Assembly (NCBI GenBank): GCA_030035585.1
Contig: CM057462.1
Coordinates: forward strand, 113,765,234 to 113,829,233
Reading direction: 5' to 3'
DNA length: 64,000 bases
From: Dugong dugon
Lineage: Eukaryota; Chordata; Mammalia; Sirenia; Dugongidae
The position numbers were made by a program, and so were the translations under genes. Shown piece after piece: positions 45,734-55,524 of the stretch. How positions within the stretch are numbered: position 1 is the stretch's first letter; each line of letters opens with the position of its first letter. The notes under the pieces are model-generated. The model made no database searches and had not been told where the DNA came from. It saw nothing but the letters and a program-made list of their open reading frames with translations.

Positions 45734-46189
45734 TGCATTTATAGCTAGCACATTCTATATAGTAATTTGGAGTGGGTGTATATGTGTTAGGGGGTGAGGA
45801 GTGGGGGAGAATACTGAAGCCAGACCTCATGGGATCAAATAGTCTCTTTTTTCCTGTAGGGAAGCCAGTCTCTCCCCAGTGATCCAGAGATTCCTCATGA
45901 AAATCTGGAAAGGCATTCATTAGTCACAGTCATCTTCTTAAGCATTCCGGCTTTGCTTCTCCATCTCTCCACTCACCTCAGTTCTACCCCTAGATTCCAA
46001 TTCTACAGAAGTCAAAGCGAAGGTTCATTGGCATATTGGAATGGCATGTGCAGGGAAAGGGGAGAGGCTGTCAGTGCTACATGAGGCGATGTTAAAACCA
46101 GGTATCAGTAAACCAAAAAGTAGTAAATGCAAGCAAAATCACTGCAGGCCGCTCTTATCTTGGTTCTTAGATTTTGCCTCTTTATTTAT
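45734..46189. other. Single-copy intergenic DNA
   Basis: Nothing assignable seen. Confidence 0.4.
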
Positions 46190-46242
46190 CCCTTCAGCAA
46201 ACATTTTTTGAGGCCCTCCTCAAAAGTATTAGATACTATTCT

Positions 46243-46395
46243 AAACCCATTGCCATCAAATCAATTCTGACTCATAGTGACCCTGTTGGACAGAGTAGAA
46301 CTGCCCCACAGGGTTTTCAAGGAGCCACTGGTGGATTTGAACTGCTGACCTTTTGGTTAGCTGCCAAGCTCTTAAACACTGCACCACCAGGGCTG
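46243..46395 (-). mobile_element. AfroSINE, short type
   Basis: Read on minus: head 'cagccctggtggtgcagtgt', 'ttggcagctaaccaaaaggt', tail 'gtcactatgagtcagaattg'. It lies in an ancient repeat: 'gatactattcta' before it and 'ggtactgctcta' after it form a diverged target duplication. Confidence 0.92.
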
Positions 46396-46430
46396 CAGGT
46401 ACTGCTCTAGGACCACAAAATAATGAAAAA

Positions 46431-47104
46431 ATGAAGCGAAAATCCAGTTGGGAGGAATGTTAGAGGAAGTAATCCAAGACATGTTTTTTTATACTTAACT
46501 TTTTTTTCCAAAACTGGCATCTCAGAATGGTTCTGTTCTAGATATGCCTTAACCTAATTAAGATGGGAATTTCAAAGCAGTGAGAGCTTTGTATTGTATA
46601 TACCAGTCATTCCACCATACCACACCTTATCCCACTGCACAAACATATCTCATCCTTCCCCACTTCCTCCCAATGCCAAGGTCTTACAGTCACCCACAGG
46701 ATCATCCCTAGAAGCGTCAGCCATTACAGGGCCCACACCAATCATCAAATGTGAAAACAAGCCACACTGTTGACAATTCTCACAGGCTCCTTGACAGAAA
46801 CTTTTGAAAACTGAATTTCAGTGGTGTCAAGAAAAGATGAGTAAGGCACAACGCTTACCCCTCACCCCTGCACCAGGCATCAAGCACAAGACCCAAGGTG
46901 GCTGACACAGTTGCCCTAAATGAGAGACAGACTTAATCATCTGGGCCCATCTACCATATTTGTAATTTTGCAAAATCTGGCCATTTCTCAGCACTGATTT
47001 CCTATTTGGGCTCAGTTTCTCTTTTCAGGCCCTCCCACTTCGCCTTCAGCTCTGTGAAGGTAAAAGTGTTTTCAGAGAAATGGTATTTTTCTAGTTATTG
47101 ACTC
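46431..47104. other. Single-copy intergenic DNA
   Basis: No gene or named repeat recognised. Confidence 0.4.
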
Positions 47105-47119
47105 TTTAAGGCCAATTTA

Positions 47120-47335
47120 GGAGCCTTGGTGGTGAAGTAGTTAAAATGCTCAGCTGCTAACCAAAAAAAGTCAGCGGTTCGAATCCACCAGTCACTCCAC
47201 AGGTGAAAGATGTGGCAGTCTACTTCTGCGAAGATTTACAGCTTTGAAAACCCTATGAGGCACTTCTACTCTGTCCTACAGAGTTGCTGTAAGTGGGAAT
47301 TGACTTGACGGCGGTGGGTGTGGTTTGGTTTTGGG
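47120..47335 (+). mobile_element. AfroSINE, intermediate-length type
   Basis: Head 'ggagccttggtggtgaagta', B-box-like 'ggttcgaatccaccagtcac', an extra segment 'gaaagatgtggcagtctact' and 'aagatttacagctttg', then the usual 'aaaaccctatgagg' body and tail. A perfect 15-bp duplication 'tttaaggccaattta' flanks it at 47,105-47,119 and 47,336-47,350. Confidence 0.95.
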
Positions 47336-47350
47336 TTTAAGGCCAATTTA

Positions 47351-49794
47351 CCTTACATGCTGTATTTTACAAAACTATTAATTCCAAGTCTTCAAAACTG
47401 CAAGCCCTTTCTCCTTCCATCTGAGGCTACACATTAGTAACCAATTCTGATTTTTCAAAGAGGTTAGGCACACAATTCCATGGGCAAGTTCATGAAACAT
47501 AAGCTTTACGTGACTCTTGGAAAGAGCAGACAACGGCGCTCACGCACATTCTCTGCTTGGGTTATCTAGCGCAAATTTCCCAAATTGCCAGCAGAGCAGC
47601 TTTCTTTCCTTGCTTTTAGTAATGGTTTTAGTTTTCCATTTCCCACTTTTCTCTGGATTTCTTACACTACATCTGGGATGTATACAGTCATGAATTTACG
47701 ATTATGTCATTGACGTAGAGCACATATAATCCATGCAAAGATCCTTTTCCTTTTGAGAACAAACGTGGCTTCTTAGTTGCACCAGGAAGGTAGCTGAGCT
47801 CTGATGTTATGTCAATGTTGCTTTAAGTGGCATTTTTCCATTGCAGCGATAATTCCTATAGCATAATGTAAAATAGTCCCCCTAGAGTTACCTCCGCAAA
47901 CAAACACACTTCAGTAAGTAGCCCTTTGCCAGGGTCATTGGAACTAAAATGAAGAACAAAAAAATTCCACGCACTCTTACTTGTGCGGGTGACCTAATGT
48001 TACCCTTGAAATGTGGAAGGCGCAACACCCTAGGGCATAATCTTTGTCGGTGTGGACCTTCCCGTTGGTTAAAGGCCTCTTTTATTTTCAATTACTGGAT
48101 TTTTACAGCCACATAACAAAAAGCTTTATTGTTAAAGGCTATGTTGCCTTTTTTCCCCCTTCCAGTTAAAAGGAGTATATCTTTGTCTTTGCAGCCTCAG
48201 GAAGGCAGGGAGAGTAAAAGATCATTAAATAGGTATATTAAGTGATTTATCTTTACTATAGGTAGTTTGGATTATGGCACTTGACATAGACATTTGACCA
48301 TATCAAAGCATCAGGAAACAAAGCTTAAATAGTAACATTTTAGTGGGAAAAATCAGTTCTTGGTCACCATATAATAGTTTTGTGGATTTGTTGTCCCTAA
48401 ATCCCTTGCCGTCACTCATAATACACTGTTCCCAGTCCACTCAGAGGCTACTGTCTAAACAAGATTGACTATTACAAGGAGAACAGAAAGTTTCTCACGT
48501 AATGGCACCACGTTTTTTTTGTTGTTGTTGTTGTTTTTTACATTCTGAGAGTCCTTCCACAGGCACCAGCACAGTTTTAAAGGCAGAAAGGTGATCATAT
48601 TTTTACGACAGTTTTTTTCTCCCCCCTTGGTCTGAGGTTGAAGCACAAGAACAAAATAGCTCTTTTTGTTCATTGTACCAAGAAATTCCCTCCTGCATCT
48701 ATCAAGTGTGACTGTTCACCTAGCAAATAGCTTGGACATATCCAGACATAAACACCTCATGAATAAAACATGTTGCAATTGTTAGATATAGTTATGTTTT
48801 TACAAAGACAAGGTGTTCTACTCTATGCTATCTGCAGAATTTCACGGTAATCATTCTCAACTGTGACACTTCATCTTATTAACAGAATAAAAACACTTTT
48901 AATTATCTCAGTTAAGTCTGTTTATTGTGACAGTATATGCATCATTAATTTGAAGAAGTTTATTTATTTATTTTTAACTGTTACTGTAACAGAATGCCAT
49001 GTCCACTTTGAGTCCTGAATTGGCTTTTTAAAAAAAGAAGAAAAAGAAAAAGATCATACATCCGGTTTCCACATTTCAGACGTTTATTTATCTACTTTCT
49101 TTTTCTGTTAACTTTAAATGAAGGAGGATCATTAATTAGTCATATCTTGATGTTATGCTGATTATCAAAGGTTTCACAAAATAAACTCCTGTATACAGTC
49201 AGTTGCTGTATCATGTCTAAAAAGAATATAATCCTTAAAATAAAATTAATCTCGACCACACAATGACGTTTAACCTGAGATCAGCACCTTGATTTGCATG
49301 CAGAAGCTGAAGAAATAGCCCAAACATATCAGGTTTACGGGTGGAACACCAAAGCCTAGCACTGTTGTGGATTTTTTTTTAAAGGTGTTTGCCTTCAAAC
49401 CACCTGCAGTGCCTTTAGTACCTCATTGCCCTGGGCACTGACCCAGTGGATATTTCCCTATTCACCAACAACCTACAACAATTTGCACTTATTGACACCA
49501 TAACAACTAATTGGTCTTCATGACCTGCAAACTTTCAGGAAGGTCAATTTAAACCACCTTTGTTGTGTCAGGGATCAGTGTAAAATTCCTGAAATCAGAT
49601 GCACTTCTGCTCTCTCACCCCACTGGAAGGTTGCTGAAGTTTTCTTAGTCGCCTGTATGAGAAGGCATTAGACTTCTCCAGTCTGAGTTCAAAGATTTCA
49701 ATAGAATACCATTATGTGATCCCTATGAAAGCATGAAATAAAATCTGTCACTATATCTTTTAGAAAGTTAATTAAATTGCATTGAATTTTTTCT

Positions 49795-49796
<2 letters not shown>
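47351..49796. other. Single-copy intergenic DNA, repeat-poor
   Basis: This is one of the longer stretches without transposable-element signatures. A canonical octamer ATTTGCAT sits at 49,292-49,299. A GTT run at 48,520-48,535 and A/T runs are the only simple repeats. No coding sequence is evident. Confidence 0.45.

Positions 49797-49835
<39 letters not shown>
49797..49835 (+). repeat. (GT)n microsatellite
   Basis: A run of about 18 GT units, the longest dinucleotide run in the window, 30 bases before an AfroSINE. Confidence 0.95.
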
Positions 49836-49864
49836 GTGTTTTATTTTGCATTTAATCCTCATAA

Positions 49865-50023
49865 ACCCAAATCCATTGCTGTCAAGTCGATTCCTACTCA
49901 TAGTAACCCTAAAGGACAGAGTAGAACTGTCCCACAGGGTTTCCAAGCAACAGCTGGTGGATTTGAACTGCTGATCTTTTGGTTACTAGCTGTATCTCTT
50001 AACCACCGCACCACCAGAGTTCC
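49865..50023 (-). mobile_element. AfroSINE, full length, short type
   Basis: Read on minus: head 'aggaactctggtggtgcggt', and tail 'gttactatgagtaggaatcg' with 'acttgacagcaatggattt'. A perfect 13-bp duplication 'ttaatcctcataa' flanks it at 49,852-49,864 and 50,024-50,036. Confidence 0.95.
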
Positions 50024-50064
50024 TTAATCCTCATAAGACCTGGTTAAACCAGGAAATCTGTGTA

Positions 50065-50300
50065 GTAATAGTTAAGGAAAAGGACTCTGGAGTAGACTGA
50101 TCTTTGCTTACCAGGTGTGTGACCGTGAGCAAGGTACCTAGCTTCTCTGTGCCTTCGTTTTCTTCTGTGAAAAATAGGGGATGGTAATATAGAGTTGCTT
50201 TGAGGATTTAATAAATGAACACATATTAAAAGTTAAAATTTCACCAGGGACATGATACTTAATCACACACATTAGTTGTTACTATTACTATCACTACCCT
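50065..50300 (+). mobile_element. MIR SINE
   Basis: 'taccaggtgtgtgaccgtga', 'gcaaggtacctagcttctct' and 'gaggatttaataaatgaaca' are MIR landmarks in order. Confidence 0.85.
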
Positions 50301-50775
50301 ACAGCTTGGGACTTGGAGGGTCAAGGTTCAAAAGAGGTAGAGCCAGATTCTGAAAATAGAAATGTTTTGCCCTATTCAAGTAATTCCTGGAAAATTGTAT
50401 GAGTGTTATTGGTAGCACAAGTAATAATTGTGATAGTGCATGGCTAATACTTTATTTCAATATTATTTTTTCTAGGTGAAATCGAAAATGTAAAAAATAT
50501 GGACTAGCACATGAAGTATATAGTTTCATGGATACTATTGCTTAGGCTGAGGCCAAGTAAAGGAGCTAATTTAAATAAAAATTACATAAATTATAGTATA
50601 AGAAATACACAAATATGGCAAAAAAATTAAGTAGTCTGTACATGAATATCTAAAGTTTCACAACACTCCACTATACCACCATACTACCTGTCTAGAATTG
50701 TCTCATCTGAAGTGATAGTTTTCTGGATCCAAGTTAAGTACCAGTATAGAAATTAAGTACCTGTGCTCTTTCTCC
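50301..50775. other. Single-copy AT-rich intergenic DNA
   Basis: Nothing assignable seen. Confidence 0.4.
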
Positions 50776-50946
50776 GGAAACCATGGTGGCGTAGTGGTTA
50801 AGAGCTACGGCTGTTAACCAAAAGGTCGACAGTTTGAATTTGCCAGGTGCCCCTTGGAAACTCTATGGGGCAGTTCAGCTCTGTCCTATAGGGTCACTAT
50901 GAGTCAGAATCAACTCAACAGCAATGGGTTTGGTTTTTGGTTTTGG
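50776..50946 (+). mobile_element. AfroSINE, full length, short type
   Basis: Head 'ggaaaccatggtggcgtagt', body 'ccttggaaactctatggggc', tail 'gtcactatgagtcagaatca' and a (GGTTTTT) end. Target duplication not clear. Confidence 0.93.
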
Positions 50947-51039
50947 CTGTTTGTCTATTTTCTTAGTTTTACCAACTAACAAAACTAAACTATATACCTG
51001 TGATATACCCAGCAATCTGCTTGATATTAATATGAGATA

Positions 51040-51250
51040 AGAACTCTGCCCTCAGAGAAGGAATAATTTTTGAGAGGATAAAACCAAAAGATATGAAAGA
51101 GAACTCAGAAATTAACCTGTGTGGGAGTATTTATAAATAGATATTCAAATAAGAAAGTTCCTAAGTAGGGGAAATTAGTGTGTCCAGGAACAATCAAGAA
51201 GGCTTCACGTGAAGATGGTTGGAGAGCAGGGCTTTTGTAGGTTTTAAATA
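51040..51250 (+). repeat. Ancient interspersed repeat fragment
   Basis: 'agaactctgccctcagagaa' and 'aatcaagaaggcttcacgtg' resemble the middle of the old family listed at 13,801-14,430. Confidence 0.4.
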
Positions 51251-51284
51251 GGTGAATAAAAAGGGAAAGGCCTTCCAAGAGTTA

Positions 51285-51385
51285 GGAAGTGCTGAGCAGC
51301 TCATCAGAATCGCTTATGCAGCTTTGAAAAAAATAGAAATGCTAAGGTTGTACTCCAGACTTTTGAATCAGAATCTCCAAAGGAG
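51285..51385 (+). mobile_element. MER5-like hAT fragment
   Basis: 'gctcatcagaatcgcttatg' then 'ttttgaatcagaatctccaa' fits the middle of MER5-type elements. Confidence 0.55.
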
Positions 51386-51628
51386 TGGTGAGGAGTGTTT
51401 TGTGTCTTTTTTTTCCTACACAGTGCAATTTTATTGTACGTGTGGCTGGATCTTTTTTGTAGGTGTACCTGCTTTCTTGAGGCTGAAGAGCTTCTTCCCG
51501 TTGGTTATCTAGGAGAGCAGCCCCCACCTGAAAAGGCGTGAGGGGGGAATGACTAGGCGGCAATCTTTCCTGCTCTTTCTCTGACTATTTCTTGGAGTCT
51601 GCTCATGTGGTTTTGTTTTTGGTTTGGG

Positions 51629-52354
51629 TGGTAGGCAGAATTCCAAGATGGTCCCCATGATCTCCACCCCGTGGTATAATAGCTCATCCCTGCCCTGGAG
51701 TGTGGGCAGGATTATGACTTGCTTCGGGGCCCTGGTAGCACAGTGGTTAAGCATTTGGGTGCTAACCAAAAGGTTGGCAGTTCAAATCCGCCAGCCAATC
51801 CTTGGAAACCCTATGGGGCAGTTCTACGCTGTCCTATAGGGTCACTATGAGTTGGAATCAACTCAACAGCAATGGATTTTTTGGTTTTCTAGCCAAAAGA
51901 ATATGCAAAGGCGATGCTGTGTCACTCCCTTGATGAGGTTACATTATATAAGACTCTGTCTTAGCAGACTAGAAAGAGAGAATCTCCTGCTGGTTTTGAA
52001 GAAGCAAACAGCCATATTGTGAGTTCCCTAGGGAGAGAGCGAGGTGGCAGGGAATCGCGGGTGGCTTCTAAGGCCTGAGGGCAGCCTCCAACTAACAGCT
52101 AGTAAGAAGCCAGGGCCCTCAGTCATATAGCTGAAAGAAAATGAGTTTCTAACCACCTGAATGAGCTTGGAAGCAAATTCTTCTCTAGTTGAGCCTCCAG
52201 ATGAGAATGCCACCCAGCCAACACCCAGATGGCAGCCTGTGAGCAGAGGACCCAGCTAAGCCACATGGCCCACAGAAATCATTAATTAATAAGTATATGT
52301 CCTGCTTTAAGGTGTTAAATCTGTGCTGATTTGTTAGCAATAGAAAATTAATAA
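51629..52354 (+). mobile_element. LTR, ERVL/MaLR class, split by AfroSINE
   Basis: 'ggcagaattccaagatggtc', 'tggagtgtgggcaggattat', 'gaggttacattatataagac' and 'gatttgttagcaatagaaaa' match the family at 20,855-21,373. The AfroSINE at 51,726-51,888 interrupts it between 'gacttgcttc' and 'tagccaaaag'. Confidence 0.75.
51726..51888 (+). mobile_element. AfroSINE, full length, short type
   Basis: Head 'ggggccctggtagcacagtg', body 'atccttggaaaccctatggg', tail 'gtcactatgagttggaatca' and T-rich end. It sits inside an LTR, so it is the younger element. Confidence 0.95.
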
Positions 52355-52373
52355 TCTGACATTGTCATTCTTG

Positions 52374-52740
52374 TAAACTGCTGCAGAGTTGGCCCCAGCT
52401 CATGGTGACCTCATGCACCATGGAACGAAATGCTACATGGTCCTGCACCTTCACCATGACTGGTTGCAAATCGGACCTGTGCCATCCCCATGATCAGTTG
52501 TGATTGGACCGTTGTGATCCACAGGGTTTTCATTGTCTGAGTTTCAGAAGTAGATCACCAGGCCTTTCTTCCTAGTCTGTCTTGGCCTGGAAGCTCCACT
52601 GAAACCTGTTCAACATCACAGTAACACACAAGCCTCCACTGACAGACAGATGGTGGCTGCACATGAGGTGCATTAGCTGGGAATGGAATCTGGGTCTCTG
52701 GCTTGGAAGGCTGGAATTCTACCACCGAACCACCAATGCT
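52374..52740 (-). mobile_element. tRNA-Gly-headed SINE, full length
   Basis: Read on minus: 'gcattggtggttcggtggta' is almost identical to tRNA-Gly over the A-box region, and the B-box region reads 'acccagattccattccc'. The body has 'agactaggaagaaaggcctg' and the tail 'ggtcaccatgagctgggg'. This is the best-preserved head of the three copies. Confidence 0.9.
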
Positions 52741-52744
52741 TATT

Positions 52745-52950
52745 TAGTTCCTAGGTGGTACAAATGGTTAATGCACTTGACTGCTAAACAAAAGGTTGGC
52801 AGATCAAGTTTATCCAGAGGCACCTCAGAAGAAAGACCTGGCAATCTACTTCCCAAAAATGAGCCATTAAAACCCTATAGAGCACAGTTCTGTTCTGGCA
52901 CTCATGGGGTTGTCAAGAGTTAAAGAAGACTCAATGGCAACTGGTTTTAG
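52745..52950 (+). mobile_element. AfroSINE, long type
   Basis: Head 'agttcctaggtggtacaaat', middle module 'gaagaaagacctggcaatct', 'aaaaatgagccattaaaacc', tail ending 'ctcaatggcaactggtttta'. It lies back to back with the Gly SINE. 'tctgacat' occurs at 52,355-52,362 and 52,951-52,958, outside the pair. Confidence 0.9.
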
Positions 52951-53199
52951 TCTGACATAAGGCTAAACAAATATATAGGCAAAATCATACTGGTAGCAGG
53001 ACCAAAGACACAACTTGACTCCCTCACTTCCTCCTCTACTCCTAGTTACAGTTTATTGTGTATTTACATTTTCCCCCTTGGTAATGTGCAAGGATGAGTA
53101 GAGACTACCATAGTCTCTCTCTTCAAGTATCATTTAAAATCTCATCCCATTCCCGATACTGTGAATGAAAGTAGAGGGACATAAATTTGGATATAGAGG

Positions 53200-53540
53200 A
53201 TAGAGAATATAATTTTTTTAATGATTTTTTTTTGTTCTTATTGCAGAACTAATATGTGTTTATTTTAGGACATAAGTCACAAGAGGAGGGGAATGATCCA
53301 AAACAACCACACCAGAAATGTCCACTGTTAATATTGTCTAATATCCCACCAGTCTTTCTTATATACATATATATTCAGAACATGGCATCATGTATCCTTT
53401 AGAACCTACATTTTTAAATCAATAATGATCCTAAATGTTTTTCCAAGTTACTTAATGATCTTTGACAACATCATTTTTAGTTTTATAATATTCCTGACAT
53501 AATACCCCATTTACAGATGAGCTTTAATTCATGTAATCAA
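53200..53540. mobile_element. Old LINE-derived segment (probable)
   Basis: 'tgtccactgttaatattgtc', 'ccagtctttcttatatacat' and the following AT-rich order resemble a widespread old mammalian LINE segment. Family and strand not certain. Confidence 0.45.
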
Positions 53541-53609
53541 TATAGATAGGGCCAGAATTTGAAGGAAATTTAAAAAGCTAGGCATTTGGGAAATATTAAA
53601 CTGGCAACC

Positions 53610-53765
53610 ACATAAGGGTTTTCAAATTTTAATGAGCATCACCTGGGGATCTTCTTAAAATGCAGATTCTGATTCAGAATTGGGTCTGGGATGGAGGCAA
53701 GATTCTTTAGTTCTACCAAGCTTGCAACTGACATTGATGTACCTGGCCCTTGGCCCACACTTGGA
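53610..53765 (+). mobile_element. MER5-like hAT element
   Basis: 'atgagcatcacctggggatc' and 'aaaatgcagattctgattca' are characteristic of MER5/MER33-type elements. Confidence 0.75.
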
Positions 53766-53783
53766 ATATCAAGAAACTATGTA

Positions 53784-53947
53784 TGTTGCAGTTAAGTCAA
53801 TTCCATGTTACAGAGAACTGTCTCCATAGAGTTTTCACAGTTGTGACCCTTCAAATGCAGATTACCAGGCCTTTCTTCCAAGGCACCTTTGGGTAGGTTC
53901 AAACTGTCAACCTTTCGGTTAGTATTCGAGTGCCACTCAGGGACTCC
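53784..53947 (-). mobile_element. AfroSINE, long type, diverged
   Basis: Read on minus: 'aggagtccctgagtggcact' head, 'gaagaaaggcctggtaatct' module, 'gaaaactctatggagacagt', tail 'taacatggaattgacttaac'. Part of the head between A and B boxes is deleted. Confidence 0.8.
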
Positions 53948-54240
53948 TGACTGTATAAAGTAGAGATTAATTTGGTTGAAAGCCTGTCCCAGGGCAGATG
54001 CAGTGGTGATGGACAATAAAAGTTGTTGATGAATATTTCAAAGAAATTAACAATAGGACTTTGTGACAAAACTAGTCTACAGCAGGGGCATGGTAGAGAA
54101 ATTTAAAATTGTTTTCTACCCTAGAAGATTTCAAGATTAGTGATACTGTTGACATAAGCAGAGGAGTAGTCAATTTGAAAAGACTGTGCTAAAGTTGATT
54201 TTAGTCATGGTGATGTAATGTAAGAGTAGGTTATTGTTGC

Positions 54241-55060
54241 AAGCTAAGAAGTTTCCTGAATACAGTCAAACACTTTGAGGGACAGAGTAGCAGGGGTAGG
54301 GGTCTGGGGACCATGCTTTCAGGGGACATCTATGTCAGTTGGCATAACAAAGCTTATTAAGAAAATGTTCTGCATCCTACTTTGGTGAGTGGCGTCTGGG
54401 GTCTTAAAAGCTTGCAAGCGGCCATCTAAGATGCATCAATTGGTCCCAACCACTTGGAGTAAAGGAGAACAAAGAACACCAAAGACACAAGGAAAGTATT
54501 AGCCCAAGAGACAGAATGGGCCACATAAGCCAGAGACTTCATCAGCCTGAGACCAGAAGAACTAGATGGTGCCTGGCTACCACCAATGAACGTCCTGACA
54601 GGGAACACAACAGAGGGTCCCTGATGGAGCAGTAGGACGATGGGATGCAAGAAAACCAGACTTAATGGTCTGACTGAAACGGGATGTGCCCCGGAAGCAT
54701 GGCCCCTGGATTCGCTATCACCCCAGAACTAAAACAATTTCCGAGGCCAACTCTTCAGACAGGGATTGGACTGGACTGTGGGACATAAAGTGATACTCGT
54801 GAAGAACGTGCCTCTTAGTCAAGTAGATACAAGAGACCAAAGGGCCAGCTTCTGTCCAGAGGTGAGATGGGAAGGCAGAGAGAGTTAGGAGCTGGTTGAA
54901 TGTTCATGGGGAATCGGGGCGGAGGGGAGGAGTGTGCTGTCGCAGAATGGGGTGAGCGGTTGGGGTCTCATAACAATGTACGTAAAAAAAAAAATTTTGT
55001 ATGGGAGACTACCTTGAAACGTAAACTTCATTTAATCACAACAATTAAAAAAAAAAAAAA
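54241..55060 (+). mobile_element. LINE-1 3' UTR insertion with perfect target duplication
   Basis: This is a 5'-truncated LINE-1 of about 820 bp, all 3' UTR, ending in a poly-A of about 14. The duplication 'aagagtaggttattgttgca' is at 54,222-54,241 and 55,059-55,078; its first two A bases cannot be told apart from the poly-A. The internal order matches the minus-strand copy at 15,265-15,960 and the tails at 1-305 and 57,517-58,046. Confidence 0.95.
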
Positions 55061-55071
55061 GAGTAGGTTAT

Positions 55072-55524
55072 TGTTGCAGGTTGAGTTGTGTCACCCAAAG
55101 AGATACGCTGAATTTCTAACCCCAGGTACCTGTGAATGTCACTTTATTTGGAAATAGGCTCTTTGTCGTTAAGATAAAGTAATAGTGGATTAGAGTAGCC
55201 CTAAATCCAGTGACCGGTGTCTTTATAAGGAGAGGGAGATTCATAGACATGGAGCCATGACAGGGAAGAAGGCCATGTGATGACAGAGGCAGAGACTGGA
55301 GCGAAGCATCTGCAAGCCAAGGACCACCGAGGACCGTTACACCCATTAGAAGATAGGAAGAGACAAAGAAGGATCTTTCCTGGGGCCTTCAGAGCGAGAA
55401 CGGCACTGCCAACACCTCGATTTCAGACTTCTGGCCTCCAGAACTGTTAGAGAATGCATTTTTGTTGTTTTAAGCCACCCAGTCTGTGGCACTTCGCGCG
55501 GCAGCCCTAGGACACTAATACAAG
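55072..55524 (+). mobile_element. MaLR (MLT1-like) LTR
   Basis: 'ggttgagttgtgtcacccaa', 'atttggaaataggctctttg', 'cagacttctggcctccagaa', 'aagccacccagtctgtggca' and 'gcagccctaggacactaata' are the standard order of a MaLR LTR. Its first bases (tgttgca) are duplicated at 54,234-54,240 by the LINE-1 insertion. Confidence 0.88.

Noticed and set aside
51624..51839. Peptide with 'LVAQWLSIWVLTKRLAVQIRQPILGNP', cut here to 'VAQWLSIWVLTKRLAVQI', as a conserved protein motif
   Set aside because: Similar peptides appear at 27,479 and 46,174. All are the translation of the AfroSINE head in one frame and are not host proteins.
52713..52740. Near-perfect tRNA-Gly start, possible tRNA gene
   Set aside because: The 3' half does not fold back into a complete cloverleaf with an acceptor stem. 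The sequence continues into the SINE body and RTE-like tail, so it is a SINE head.
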